64,000 bases of DNA, taken from NCBI RefSeq assembly GCF_015291885.1, contig NZ_CP036186.1, positions 3,313,001 through 3,377,000 on the forward strand, written 5' to 3'. This DNA comes from Stutzerimonas stutzeri. Its GTDB lineage: Bacteria > Pseudomonadota > Gammaproteobacteria > Pseudomonadales > Pseudomonadaceae. Position numbers and translations under genes: made by a program. The notes beneath the pieces were generated by a model. The model did no database searches, had not been told where the DNA came from, and saw nothing but the letters and a program-made list of their open reading frames with translations. This document shows, in pieces, positions 11,263 through 19,775 of this stretch; the first letter of the stretch is position 1; every line of letters starts with the position of its first letter.

Positions 11263-11592
11263 ATGCATATGACCGAGCAGTACACGCAGAACGAACCCAG
11301 CCGTGCCGCAGTCGACGCTCTGCAGGGGCCGGTTTTGCTGGAGTTCGGCACAGCCTGGTGCGGCCACTGCCAGGCTGCCCAGGCATTTATCGCCAAGGCG
11401 CTGGCCGACCGAACGGGCATCAGTCACTTGAAGATCGAGGACGGCCCGGGCCGCCCGCTGGGGCGCTCCTTCCGCGTCAAGCTTTGGCCGACCCTGATCC
11501 TGCTGGAAAACGGCGAAGAGCTGGCGCGGGTGGTGCGCCCGGAGAACGCCCAGGCAATCGAGCAGGCATTGGGACAGAAGGGAAAAGGCTGA
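11263..11592 (+). CDS. Thioredoxin family protein
   Basis: A 109-residue thioredoxin-fold protein. The active site reads WCGHCQ (Cys33-Gly-His-Cys36), a CGHC redox motif more oxidising than the CGPC of TrxA, and the cis-proline loop is in LWPTLILLENG. No signal peptide is seen, so it acts in the cytoplasm. It is the pseudomonad single-domain thioredoxin found beside dapC and the YffB-like reductase; the substrate is unknown. Confidence 0.87.
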   Translation: MHMTEQYTQNEPSRAAVDALQGPVLLEFGTAWCGHCQAAQAFIAKALADRTGISHLKIEDGPGRPLGRSFRVKLWPTLILLENGEELARVVRPENAQAIEQALGQKGKG

Positions 11593-11703
11593 CGACCGGC
11601 CAGTCACCAACTACTGCATCAGCGGCATGCTCGGCCTCCATCGTCCGGCGAGGCGTGGCATAATCCGCCGTCCAGTTTTGCAGGAGTCTTGGAGAGTCGT
11701 TCT

Positions 11704-12075
11704 ATGTCCGAATCAGATCTGCGGTTGTGCCTATACGGAATCAAAGCCTGCGACACGATGAAAAAGGCCCGTACCTGGCTCGACCAGCACGGACTGAGCT
11801 ACGACTTCCACGATTACAAGAGCGTCGGCATAGACCGCGCGCACCTGGAAGCCTGGTGCAAAGAACACGGCTGGCAGACCGTTCTCAACCGTGCAGGCAC
11901 CACCTTCCGCAAGCTGGACGACGCTGCAAAGGCCGATCTTGACCAGGCCCGGGCCATCGAGCTGATGTTGGCCCAACCGTCGATGATCAAACGCCCTGTA
12001 CTCGACCTGGGCGATAGAACCCTGATCGGCTTCAAGCCTGATCTTTACGCTGCCGCAGTGGCAGCGCCGAACTGA
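11704..12075 (+). CDS. ArsC-family reductase, YffB/Spx-like
   Basis: A 123-residue thioredoxin-fold protein of the ArsC-related YffB group, with the motif KACDTMKKAR (Cys16). It lacks the arsenate reductase set of arginines in its usual form, and YffB proteins have been proposed to be glutathione-dependent thiol reductases. The ATG at 11704 is chosen over one five codons upstream because it gives MSESDLRLCLYG, the usual N-terminus. It precedes dapD by 42 bases, a conserved gene order in pseudomonads. Confidence 0.82.
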   Translation: MSESDLRLCLYGIKACDTMKKARTWLDQHGLSYDFHDYKSVGIDRAHLEAWCKEHGWQTVLNRAGTTFRKLDDAAKADLDQARAIELMLAQPSMIKRPVLDLGDRTLIGFKPDLYAAAVAAPN

Positions 12076-12117
12076 TAGCCGCCCAACCGACGGCGCGGCC
12101 AACAAAAGGATGATCCT

Positions 12118-13152
12118 ATGTCTGCAACCCTATTCAGCCTCGCCTTTGGCGTAGGCACCCAGAACCGCCAAGGCGACTGGCTGGAAGTCTTCTACGCGCA
12201 ACCCCTGCTGCAACCTGCCGACGAGCTGGTAGCTGCCGTCGCCCCGCTGCTCGGCTATGCCGGCGGCAATCAGGCAATCAGCATCACCACCACACAAGCG
12301 GCTCAACTGGCCGATGCCCTCAAGCCGCTCGATGCTACTCAGTACGCCCTGCTGACCCGCCTGGCCGAAAGCCAGCGGCCGCTGGTCGCTACGCTGCTCG
12401 CCGAAGACGCGCCACTGACCTCGACCCCCGAGGCCTACCTCAAGCTGCACCTGCTCTCCCACCGTCTGGCCAAACCGCATGGTCTGAACCTGACCGGCAT
12501 CTTCCCACTGCTGCCGAACGTCGCCTGGACCAACCAGGGCGCCGTGGACCTGAGCGAACTGGCCGAGCGTCAGCTGGAAGCGCGCCTGAAGGGCGATCTG
12601 CTGGAAGTCTTCTCGGTGGACAAGTTCCCGAAGATGACCGATTACGTGGTTCCGGCCGGCGTACGCATCGCTGACAGCGCGCGCATCCGCCTCGGTGCCT
12701 ATGTGGGTGAAGGCACCACCGTGATGCACGAGGGCTTCATCAACTTCAACGCCGGTACCGCTGGCCCGGGCATGATCGAAGGCCGCGTCTCCGCCGGCGT
12801 ATTCGTCGGCAAGGGTTCGGACCTCGGCGGCGGCTGCTCCACCATGGGCACCCTGTCCGGTGGCGGCAACATCGTCATCTCCGTCGGCGAAGGCTGCCTG
12901 ATCGGCGCGAATGCCGGCATCGGCATCCCGCTGGGCGACCGCAACACCGTGGAGTCGGGCCTGTACATCACGGCCGGAACCAAGGTCAGCCTGCTCGACG
13001 ACGGCGATCAACTGGTCAAAGTGGTCAAGGCGCGCGAGCTGGCCGGCCAGAGCGACCTGCTGTTCCGCCGCAACTCGCAGACCGGCGCGGTGGAGTGCAA
13101 GACCCACAAGTCGGCTATCGAGCTGAACGAGGCGCTGCACGCGCATAACTGA
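12118..13152 (+). CDS. dapD: Tetrahydrodipicolinate N-succinyltransferase DapD
   Basis: A 344-residue enzyme that transfers succinyl from succinyl-CoA to tetrahydrodipicolinate, opening the succinylase branch of lysine/diaminopimelate synthesis; its product is the precursor of the DapC substrate. The C-terminal half carries the left-handed beta-helix hexapeptide repeats (for example VRIADSARIRLGAYVGEGT and GGGNIVISVGEGCLIGANAG). The long N-terminal domain, making it about 70 residues longer than the Escherichia coli enzyme, is typical of the pseudomonad type. An AAGGATG sequence before the ATG serves as ribosome binding site. Confidence 0.95.
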   Translation: MSATLFSLAFGVGTQNRQGDWLEVFYAQPLLQPADELVAAVAPLLGYAGGNQAISITTTQAAQLADALKPLDATQYALLTRLAESQRPLVATLLAEDAPLTSTPEAYLKLHLLSHRLAKPHGLNLTGIFPLLPNVAWTNQGAVDLSELAERQLEARLKGDLLEVFSVDKFPKMTDYVVPAGVRIADSARIRLGAYVGEGTTVMHEGFINFNAGTAGPGMIEGRVSAGVFVGKGSDLGGGCSTMGTLSGGGNIVISVGEGCLIGANAGIGIPLGDRNTVESGLYITAGTKVSLLDDGDQLVKVVKARELAGQSDLLFRRNSQTGAVECKTHKSAIELNEALHAHN

Positions 13153-13226
13153 GCAGGAGCAGCGGCAAGCTGCGAGCCATGAGCGCCTGCCTTGCCGCAT
13201 CCCCTGCAGCTGGAGGTTTGCCGCTT

Positions 13227-14432
13227 ATGGCCCTGTTTTCTCCCTGGCGCGCTGACTTCCCTGCCCTGGCGGTGCTCGAAGCGCAAGGCCAGACCTATCT
13301 CGACAGCGCCGCCACGGCTCAGAAGCCGCAGGCGCTGATCGATGCCCTCAGCGGCTACTACACCTGCGGCGCCGCCAATGTGCACCGTGCCCAGCACCAA
13401 CCTGCCGAACGCGCGACTCGCGCTTACGAAGACTCGCGCATCAAGGTAGCGAAGTGGCTGAATGCGGCTTCGCCCAATGAAATCGTCTTCACTCGTGGTG
13501 CGACGGAAGCTTTGAATCTGCTCGCCTACGGGTTGGAACATCTGATCAAGGCCGGTGACGAGATCGTCATCAGCGCCCTTGAGCATCACGCCAACCTGCT
13601 GCCCTGGCAGCAGCTGGCCAAACGGCGCAACGCCAGACTGCAGGTGCTACCCATCGATGCCGCCGGCCGCATCGACCTGGCCGCGGCAGTCGCGTTGATC
13701 GGGCCGCGAACCCGGCTGCTGGCGGTGAGTCAGCTGTCCAACGTGCTGGGTAGCTGGCAACCGCTGGATGACCTGCTGCACCTGGCCAAGACCCAAGGTG
13801 CACTGACCATCGTCGATGGCGCGCAGGGTGTGGTGCACGGTCGTCACGACATGACTACGCTGGGTTGCGATTTCTACGTGCTGTCCAGCCATAAGCTCTA
13901 CGGGCCGGATGGTGTCGGCGCACTGTACGGCCGCGGCGAATCGCTGCTGCAGCTGCGCCACTGGCAGTTCGGCGGCGAGATGGTACGCATCGCCGACTAC
14001 CAAAATGCCGAATTCCATGCCGCGCCCCTGGGCTTCGAGGCGGGCACACCGCCGATCTCCGGCGCGATCGGCCTCGGCGCCACGCTGGACTATCTGGCTG
14101 GACTCGATGCTGCCGCGGTCGACCGCCACGAACAGACACTGCACGCTCAGCTGCTCGCCGGGCTTGCCGCGAGGAACGGCGTCCGCCTGCTCGGCTCACC
14201 GCAGGTTGCGCTGGCCAGCTTCGTTGTCGAAGGCATACATCATTCCGACCTGGGGCACCTTCTCACCGAGCAGGGCATCGCGGTGCGCAGCGGCACTCAC
14301 TGCGCCATGCCGCTGATGAAGCACCTCGGTCTGGATGGCGCGACACGCGTCTCGCTCGGACTGTACAACGACAGTGCCGACCTCGAACGCTTCTTCAGCG
14401 CCCTGGATCAGGCCCTGGAGTTGCTGCGATGA
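13227..14432 (+). CDS. csdA: Cysteine desulfurase (CsdA/SufS type)
   Basis: A 401-residue class II cysteine desulfurase, a PLP enzyme that takes sulfur from L-cysteine as a persulfide for Fe-S clusters or other sulfur acceptors. The PLP lysine is Lys223 in SSHKLYGPDG, and the catalytic cysteine is Cys359 in RSGTHCAMP, the short-loop RxGxHCA form typical of group II enzymes. The ATG at 13227 is preferred over the frame start at 13179. The next gene, its SufE-type partner, overlaps its stop by four bases, identifying the pair as CsdA-CsdE rather than a suf operon. Confidence 0.92.
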   Translation: MALFSPWRADFPALAVLEAQGQTYLDSAATAQKPQALIDALSGYYTCGAANVHRAQHQPAERATRAYEDSRIKVAKWLNAASPNEIVFTRGATEALNLLAYGLEHLIKAGDEIVISALEHHANLLPWQQLAKRRNARLQVLPIDAAGRIDLAAAVALIGPRTRLLAVSQLSNVLGSWQPLDDLLHLAKTQGALTIVDGAQGVVHGRHDMTTLGCDFYVLSSHKLYGPDGVGALYGRGESLLQLRHWQFGGEMVRIADYQNAEFHAAPLGFEAGTPPISGAIGLGATLDYLAGLDAAAVDRHEQTLHAQLLAGLAARNGVRLLGSPQVALASFVVEGIHHSDLGHLLTEQGIAVRSGTHCAMPLMKHLGLDGATRVSLGLYNDSADLERFFSALDQALELLR

Positions 14433-14836
14433 GCGACTTGCCGCAAGCCGCTTGCGAAGCGCTGGAGGCATTCACTCAGGCATCCGGCTGGGAGCAGCGC
14501 GCGCGCCTGCTGATGCTGTGGGGTGAGCGACTGGAACCGTTGGATGAAGATGAACGCAGCGAAACGAATCAGGTATCGGGCTGCGAAAGTCGCGTGTGGC
14601 TGGTTGGCGAACGACAAGACGGCTGCTGGCATTTTCGTGCCGCCAGTGATGCCCGACTCATCCGCGGCCTGCTGGCGGTGCTGCTGGCGAGAGTCAATGG
14701 CCTGGACGCGGATAAGCTGGCACAGGTGGATATGGCCGACTGGTTCGCCAGCCTGGGGCTGTCACGACAACTGTCACCATCGCGCAGCAACGGCATGAAT
14801 GCCGTGCTGCAACGAATGCGTGAACTGACCGGCTGA
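14429..14836 (+). CDS. csdE: SufE-family sulfur acceptor CsdE
   Basis: A 135-residue protein that accepts the persulfide from CsdA on a cysteine and stimulates its turnover. The acceptor is Cys52 in the conserved QVSGCESRVWL motif. The ATG overlaps the TGA of csdA (ATGA), so translation is coupled. A palindrome downstream may end the transcript. Confidence 0.92.
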   Translation: MSDLPQAACEALEAFTQASGWEQRARLLMLWGERLEPLDEDERSETNQVSGCESRVWLVGERQDGCWHFRAASDARLIRGLLAVLLARVNGLDADKLAQVDMADWFASLGLSRQLSPSRSNGMNAVLQRMRELTG

Positions 14837-14862
14837 TCAGGCCCGCTGCCCGCGGCCGTCAT

Positions 14863-14880
14863 GGTGGGCTGAAGCCCACC
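14863..14880. repeat. 18-bp palindrome, REP-like hairpin
   Basis: The sequence GGTGGGCTGAAGCCCACC is a near-perfect inverted repeat (eight-base arms, two-base centre) in the gap between convergent csdE and the KASIII-like gene. The same 18 bases occur at 35455-35472 in the opposite orientation. It may act as a transcription end for both neighbours or be a dispersed intergenic repeat; no T-run follows. Confidence 0.6.
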
Positions 14881-14910
14881 CCACGAGCAGCCTACGGCCA
14901 GCGCGGACGA

Positions 14911-16032
14911 TCAGCGCTTGCGCAGGATCACGCTTCCGATCGAGTAGCCCGCACCGAAAGAGCTGAGTACACCGAGGGTGCCACTGGGCAAATCGTCCTG
15001 GTGCTTGTGGAAGGCGATCACCGAGCCGGCCGAACTGGTATTGGCGTAGGTATCGAGGATCACCGGCGCTTCTTCCTCGGTGGCATCGCGACCCAGCAGG
15101 CGACGCACGATCAGGTGGTTCATGTTCAGGTTGGCCTGATGCAGCCAGAAACGCTTCACCGATTCCACAGCGATGTCGTTCTCAGCCAGGTGCTCACCGA
15201 TCAGCTCCGCCACCATCGGGCAGACTTCCTTGAACACCTTGCGCCCTTCCTGGATGAACAGCTTGTCCGGATCGTTCATGTGCTCTTCGGCGGCACGGTT
15301 GAGGAAGCCGAAGTTGTTGCGGATGTTGTTGGAAAATTCGGTCACCAGCTTGGTGCTGATGACGTCCCACTGCTGCGCCGAGGTCGCCAGGTCTTCGCGC
15401 TCGATGATTACCGCGGTGCAGGCGTCGCCAAAGATGAAATGGCTGTCACGGTCGCGGAAGTTCATATGCCCGGTACAGATCTCCGGGTTGACCATCAGGA
15501 TCGCGCGCGCCTGGCCCAGCTTGATGCTGTTGACCGCGCTCTGGATGCCGAAAGTGGCCGACGAGCACGCTACGTTCATATCGAAGCCGAAGCCTTTGAT
15601 CCCCAGCGCTGCCTGCACTTCGATGGCAACTGCGGGATAGGCGCGCTGCAGGTTGGAACAGGCGACGATCACACCGTCGATGTCCGCAGCAGTCTTGCCG
15701 GCACGGGCAAGCGCTTCTTCGGCGGCCTTGACCGACATCTCGCAGAGAATCGACCACTCGTCATTGCTGCGCTCGGGAATGCGCGGAACCATGCGCTCGG
15801 GATCGAGGATGCCGGCCTTGTCGGTGACATAGCGGCTTTTGATCCCGGAAGCTTTCTCGATGAAGGCGGAACTGGACTCCGGCAGCGGCTGGATCTCGCC
15901 GGCCTCGATGGCAGCGGCATTCTCGCTGTTGTAGCGATGAACGTAGGTATTGAAGGACTCCACCAGTTCATCGTTGGTGATACTGCTGGCAGGGGTGTAA
16001 AGGCCGGTACCGCTGATGACGACGTTATACAC
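14911..16032 (-). CDS. Beta-ketoacyl-ACP synthase III-like protein
   Basis: A 373-residue thiolase-fold enzyme of the KASIII (FabH) type, which condenses an acyl-CoA with malonyl-ACP. The catalytic triad can be read: Cys in NVACSSATFGI, His in WLHQANLNM and Asn in TYANTSSAG. It is about 55 residues longer than housekeeping FabH, like the alternative pseudomonad enzyme that takes longer acyl-CoA from beta-oxidation; that specificity is inference. The GTG at 16032 is chosen because AGAGGAA lies seven bases before it; an ATG five codons upstream has no such site. It stands alone, convergent with csdE. Confidence 0.85.
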   Translation of the reverse strand: MYNVVISGTGLYTPASSITNDELVESFNTYVHRYNSENAAAIEAGEIQPLPESSSAFIEKASGIKSRYVTDKAGILDPERMVPRIPERSNDEWSILCEMSVKAAEEALARAGKTAADIDGVIVACSNLQRAYPAVAIEVQAALGIKGFGFDMNVACSSATFGIQSAVNSIKLGQARAILMVNPEICTGHMNFRDRDSHFIFGDACTAVIIEREDLATSAQQWDVISTKLVTEFSNNIRNNFGFLNRAAEEHMNDPDKLFIQEGRKVFKEVCPMVAELIGEHLAENDIAVESVKRFWLHQANLNMNHLIVRRLLGRDATEEEAPVILDTYANTSSAGSVIAFHKHQDDLPSGTLGVLSSFGAGYSIGSVILRKR

Positions 16033-16042
16033 GGTCGTTCCT

Positions 16043-16064
16043 CTCAAATATGGCTCAAATATGG
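16043..16064. repeat. Tandem 11-bp duplication in the KASIII leader
   Basis: CTCAAATATGG occurs twice in direct tandem, immediately before the coding start of the KASIII-like gene (read on the minus strand as CCATATTTGAG twice). It overlaps the position of the leader and ribosome binding site. It may be a replication slippage product or a regulatory element. Confidence 0.5.
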
Positions 16065-16246
16065 CTTGATCGTTCTGACGATGGGACGGTGCAGCAACAG
16101 GACTCGGCCAGTCACGATCATTCCAGCGCCTTCTTATGGCCGCTATTGTGCATGAAAAGCTGAAAGAATCCGTAACATTGCTCTTATTACAAGCCTGTAA
16201 TTAAGCCGTTGGACCCTACAAATCGTGACTAATTGGTCGGAATATG

Positions 16247-16274
16247 AAGAGGGCGCCGAATGGCGCCCTCTTCT
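16247..16274. terminator. Hairpin downstream of tsdA
   Basis: A perfect 12-base inverted repeat (GAAGAGGGCGCC and its complement) separated by a four-base loop, 25 bases beyond the tsdA stop. No long T-run follows on either strand, so it may work as a weak intrinsic terminator or as an mRNA-stabilising hairpin. Confidence 0.65.
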
Positions 16275-16298
16275 GTCCGCAATGTTATTGGCGAGTCC

Positions 16299-17222
16299 TT
16301 ATTTGATGCCTTGACCAAGCACCACACCATCTACCTTTTGCCCGTATAGGTTCACGCCATCGTTGGCGTGGTATTTCACCCGTGTTTTTTCCACCGAACC
16401 CTCGACCAGCCGTGGGTCCTGCGGCCGCTCGTGGCTGTTCATGTAAGCCGCAACGTGCCAGGCGTCTTCATCACTAAGCGAACCTCCCTTGCCTAGCGGC
16501 ATGCTTTCCTTGATGAAGGCCGCGGCGGTATTGATCCGGTGCATACCGGCGCCCCAGTTGAACGAGTCCCTGCCCCATAACGGCGGGAAGACATAACCAT
16601 CACCCGCCTTCTGCCCCTGGCCGTTGTCGCCATGGCAGATCGCGCATTGCTCGACATAGACCAGCTTGCCCTTGGCGAGGTCGAAACCCGCCTTGGGCTG
16701 GGGCACTTCGGGATAGGCCCGTCCTGGCAATTCCTGAGCAGTTGGAGCACCAGTAGACAGCCAATAGGAATAGGCCGTCAGTGCGTTGATGACATGGCTA
16801 TCAGCTGCCGGTGGCTTACCATTCATGCTGAACTGGAAGCACCCCTGCACTCGCTCGGCGTAGCTGTTGACCTTGTCGTTCTTCTTTCGATAGGCCGGAT
16901 ACATCGGATATGCGCCCCATAGCGGTGCGGAATTAGCCTTGCGCCCCTGCTCGATGTGGCAATTGGTGCAATTCATGCCATTGCCGACGTATTCGGCTGC
17001 GTACTTCTGGGTGTCGACGAAAATCGCCCGCCCCTGCTGGACGAGCTCGCCATAGGCATTGGCGGGCAGATCGCTCTCCTTGGGTGGCTGAAAATACTGA
17101 TCGCCAGCGTCCTTTGACGCCTGCTGAGTCAGCTGCGACTGGTCATCCATCTTGATCTCGGCGGCATGTACCGGGATGCCGACAGCCATGGCCAGCAGAC
17201 CGAGCATCAGGTGCGCTCTCAT
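16299..17222 (-). CDS. tsdA: Thiosulfate dehydrogenase TsdA, diheme cytochrome c
   Basis: A 307-residue exported protein (signal peptide cleaved near VHA-AE at residue 20) with two c-type heme sites, CTNCH at 85-89 and CAICH at 193-197. Between them, VQGCFQFSMNG holds Cys128, which fits the cysteine that ligates the active-site heme iron in TsdA. The enzyme joins two thiosulfates to tetrathionate, or works in reverse, in the periplasm. Pseudomonas stutzeri is a known owner of a tsdB-tsdA pair, and here the diheme partner gene lies directly upstream with a four-base overlap. Heme and cysteine assignments are by motif only. Confidence 0.87.
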   Translation of the reverse strand: MRAHLMLGLLAMAVGIPVHAAEIKMDDQSQLTQQASKDAGDQYFQPPKESDLPANAYGELVQQGRAIFVDTQKYAAEYVGNGMNCTNCHIEQGRKANSAPLWGAYPMYPAYRKKNDKVNSYAERVQGCFQFSMNGKPPAADSHVINALTAYSYWLSTGAPTAQELPGRAYPEVPQPKAGFDLAKGKLVYVEQCAICHGDNGQGQKAGDGYVFPPLWGRDSFNWGAGMHRINTAAAFIKESMPLGKGGSLSDEDAWHVAAYMNSHERPQDPRLVEGSVEKTRVKYHANDGVNLYGQKVDGVVLGQGIK

Positions 17223-17869
17223 TGGCTGGTCTCCTTGAATCCCAAGCTGGCGAAGTATTCCGATACCGCCTGAACCTCGGCATCGGTCATGGAGCGGGCG
17301 ATATGCCCCATCAGGTCATTCGGATCATTTTTGCGCGTCCCCTGACGCCAGGCGTTGAGCTGCGCGCTGAGATACTGCGCCGACTGCCCAGCCAGCGGCG
17401 GGAAGCTCTCGCCGACGCCCACGCCGCCTGGCCCATGACAAGCCACGCACTCAGGAATGTTGCGCCCCCACGCACCACGTAGTGCCAGCGTGGCGCCGAC
17501 GCTATCGGCTTTTTCCGCGCGGCTGATCATGGCGTAGGACGGTGTGGCCATTTTTTCCAGGGCGGCGGAAACGGCCTGGGTTTCTTCATCACTCAGTGCA
17601 GCAGCAATCGGCTGCATGATCGGGTTCGCTCTGGTACCAGAACGGAAGTCGGCAAGTTGCTTGCGCATATATCCGGCGTCAATTCCGGCCAGGCGCGGAA
17701 AGCCTGCTGCCGCCATCCCCATGCCATCCGCCCCGTGGCAGGTTCCGCAAGCCATTGCTGCAGGGTTGGCGCCGCCCTGCGTATAGATCGTTTGCCCATC
17801 GGCAGCCTGTACCTGCGTCGTCAGCAACAACGCAGCCAAACCGGCCAGAGGCCAGCGAGTTGGTTTCAT
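17219..17869 (-). CDS. tsdB: TsdB, diheme cytochrome c electron acceptor
   Basis: A 216-residue exported cytochrome of the c4-like type with two heme-binding motifs, CGTCH and CVACH, in two homologous halves. In the TsdBA system it takes electrons from TsdA and passes them to the respiratory chain. The ATG at 17869 is preferred because TGAGG lies six bases before it; an ATG four codons upstream lacks such a site. Its stop overlaps the tsdA start (ATGA), so the two are translated together. Confidence 0.83.
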   Translation of the reverse strand: MKPTRWPLAGLAALLLTTQVQAADGQTIYTQGGANPAAMACGTCHGADGMGMAAAGFPRLAGIDAGYMRKQLADFRSGTRANPIMQPIAAALSDEETQAVSAALEKMATPSYAMISRAEKADSVGATLALRGAWGRNIPECVACHGPGGVGVGESFPPLAGQSAQYLSAQLNAWRQGTRKNDPNDLMGHIARSMTDAEVQAVSEYFASLGFKETSQ

Positions 17870-17909
17870 GAAGGGCCTCATCAGCTGTTGTAGTTATGCT
17901 TTCGCCACG

Positions 17910-17922
17910 GGTCGGTACGACC
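17910..17922. promoter_or_regulatory. Candidate operator palindrome upstream of tsdB
   Basis: GGTCG-GTA-CGACC, a perfect five-base-arm inverted repeat, lies about 40 bases before the tsdB start. Its position is suitable for an operator of the tsdBA operon, but no regulator is encoded nearby and the arms are short. Confidence 0.3.
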
Positions 17923-18106
17923 TTACTAATCGACGAAGTTGCGACAGCTCGTCGCATCAGAACGCTACCACATCGGCGATGAGGCCTCTAGAAACAGAAT
18001 AAGCTTAGAACTTAATTGCATATGCCTAATTAACGGCGTACTTGATGGGACAAGCACGGGGCCGCTGCCTTGGTTATCCTTTCACGCCCACCACCCAGGA
18101 CTGCCC

Positions 18107-18640
18107 ATGAAAGACCAACTTGCCGAACTGATCACTCTCATCAGCTCGGGCTGCATGACTGACGAGGAAATTCATCGGGTAGCCGATGAGGCTGCGCAAG
18201 CGTATGCCGACCCGCAGGCCTTCCTGCTGGCCAACCCGGACATCAATTACGATGACAGCTTTCCCATCCCGCTTGGCGAATGGGTGGTGATTGGCAGCCT
18301 GCCCGAGACAGTGCTGTTTCAGGCGGACGATTACCAGACGCTGTTCAGCGAAATCGTTGCATCTTTCGGCGACAGCGTGACCTTCATCCTCAAGCCCAAA
18401 CAGCTCGCCAAGACCGAGCCGCTGACTGCACTGAACCGTATTCAGGTGCAGCTGAGCAGCCTGTATCCGGAAAAAGGCGGCTATGTGCTGGTGGACTTCA
18501 GCGAGCCGCTGGACGATGAGCTGCAGGCGGTGCTGGTCTACACCTGCGATGTGCCGCGGCTGATGGAGCTGGCGGTGGAGGTAGGCCTCTACGCCGCGCC
18601 AGCACTGGACGCGCTGCGCGAGCAAACCGAGCAGCCGTGA
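18107..18640 (+). CDS. Conserved hypothetical protein
   Basis: A 177-residue soluble acidic protein starting MKDQLAELITLISSG. The ATG at 18107 is chosen within a longer open frame because the upstream part (from 17939) looks non-coding. I do not recognise a domain. It is divergent from tsdBA and convergent with the DUF3820 gene. Confidence 0.6.
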   Translation: MKDQLAELITLISSGCMTDEEIHRVADEAAQAYADPQAFLLANPDINYDDSFPIPLGEWVVIGSLPETVLFQADDYQTLFSEIVASFGDSVTFILKPKQLAKTEPLTALNRIQVQLSSLYPEKGGYVLVDFSEPLDDELQAVLVYTCDVPRLMELAVEVGLYAAPALDALREQTEQP

Positions 18641-18659
18641 CGGCCGGCTTCGTCGGCGA

Positions 18660-18905
18660 TCAGCCCCGCGAGGCGTTGCGCCGACGCAATGGTTCAAGCA
18701 AAGCCGAAAGCCCGTTGTGGTCGATCTCGTGCATCAGCTCCAGCAGCTGGCCGAGGCTGCCGGGAGGAAATCCCACGCGGGCGAACCAATTGAGGTAATT
18801 ACCGGGCAGGTCGGCTATCAACCGGCCCTTGTACTTACCGTAGGGCATCGTCTGAGTCACCAGGCGTTCGAGATCTTCGGGCTTCATCGCTATGGTCGTC
18901 GGCAT
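18660..18905 (-). CDS. DUF3820 family protein
   Basis: An 81-residue protein with the DUF3820 signature MPYGKYKGRLIADLPGNYLN, in which a short glycine-lysine motif is followed by a conserved Trp-Phe pair. The family is widespread, small and uncharacterised; it has also been called a putative quorum-sensing-regulated factor in some annotations, without firm basis. The start could be the ATG at 18905 or the one six codons later at 18887 (MKPEDLERL), which matches family members better at the N-terminus. Confidence 0.75.
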   Translation of the reverse strand: MPTTIAMKPEDLERLVTQTMPYGKYKGRLIADLPGNYLNWFARVGFPPGSLGQLLELMHEIDHNGLSALLEPLRRRNASRG

Positions 18906-19133
18906 ATCGGGCTGTCGAATACTGCCACAACCGCCTGGATCGTTGCGCGCAAAGGGGTCGGCCACGATCTGCACACCGCCGCAGAAGATGATTGGCGCCT
19001 CGTACGTGCCTCAGCACCGCATAAAAGGCCACTATCCGCGGCATAGAAAGCCTTGTTTGGCTTCTCGTTACGCCGGCCAACACAATGAACTTGATACGGC
19101 GAATAGCCAGCCACCTGCCTACGGAGAAACGCG

Positions 19134-19658
19134 ATGCACGCGCCCAATCAATCACAGGAACTGGATGAAGCCACCCTGGCCTTTGCCGAGCAGGTCTTCG
19201 ACAGCGCACGCAGCGGCGACAGTGCTCGTCTTGCCGAGTTACTGGGCCAAGGCATGCCCGCGAACCTGCGCAACCACGCCGGCGATAGCCTGCTGATGCT
19301 CGCCAGCTACCACGGTCACCTGGAGGCCAGCCTCCTGCTGTTGCAGCACGGTGCCGATCCGCAGCTGCGTAATCGCCGCGGCCATACACCGCTTGCCGGT
19401 GCAGCCTTCAAAGGCGATCTGGCGATGATCAGACTGCTGCTCGAGCAAGGTGCCGATGTCGAAAGCCCATGCGAGGATGGCAAGACCGCGCTGATGATGG
19501 CCGCAATGTTCAACCGCACCGCCGTCGTCGAGTACCTAATGGCTCAGGGCGCCGATCCGCTGGCTCAGGATGCCGGCGGTGCTACGGCGTTGACTGCCGC
19601 ACGCATGATGGGTGCGGCCGACACCGAGGCGTTGCTACAGCACAGCATCACTGCGTGA
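19134..19658 (+). CDS. Ankyrin-repeat protein
   Basis: A 174-residue protein with about four ankyrin repeats from residue 40 onward (GDSLLMLASYHGHLEAS, GHTPLAGAAFKGDLAMI, GKTALMMAAMFNRTAVV, then GATALTAARMMG). No signal peptide, so a cytoplasmic protein-binding role is likely. In pseudomonads a similar ankyrin protein (AnkB) sits beside catalase and protects against peroxide, but no catalase gene is here, so this is only a family comparison. Confidence 0.83.
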   Translation: MHAPNQSQELDEATLAFAEQVFDSARSGDSARLAELLGQGMPANLRNHAGDSLLMLASYHGHLEASLLLLQHGADPQLRNRRGHTPLAGAAFKGDLAMIRLLLEQGADVESPCEDGKTALMMAAMFNRTAVVEYLMAQGADPLAQDAGGATALTAARMMGAADTEALLQHSITA

Positions 19659-19775
19659 TGGGCAGCAGTGAACGACCCAGCAACCGATTCAACCTGACAG
19701 AAACCCGCTGAGCATCAGCTGTTGGCATTGCGCAGGTCACTGGCCGGACCAGGTAAACTACCCGCAACGCTGATT

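Noticed and set aside
15001..16155. A 384-residue plus-strand open frame opposite the KASIII-like gene
   Set aside because: The KASIII-like protein on the other strand has full family motifs; the plus-strand frame is a shadow, typical of GC-rich DNA.
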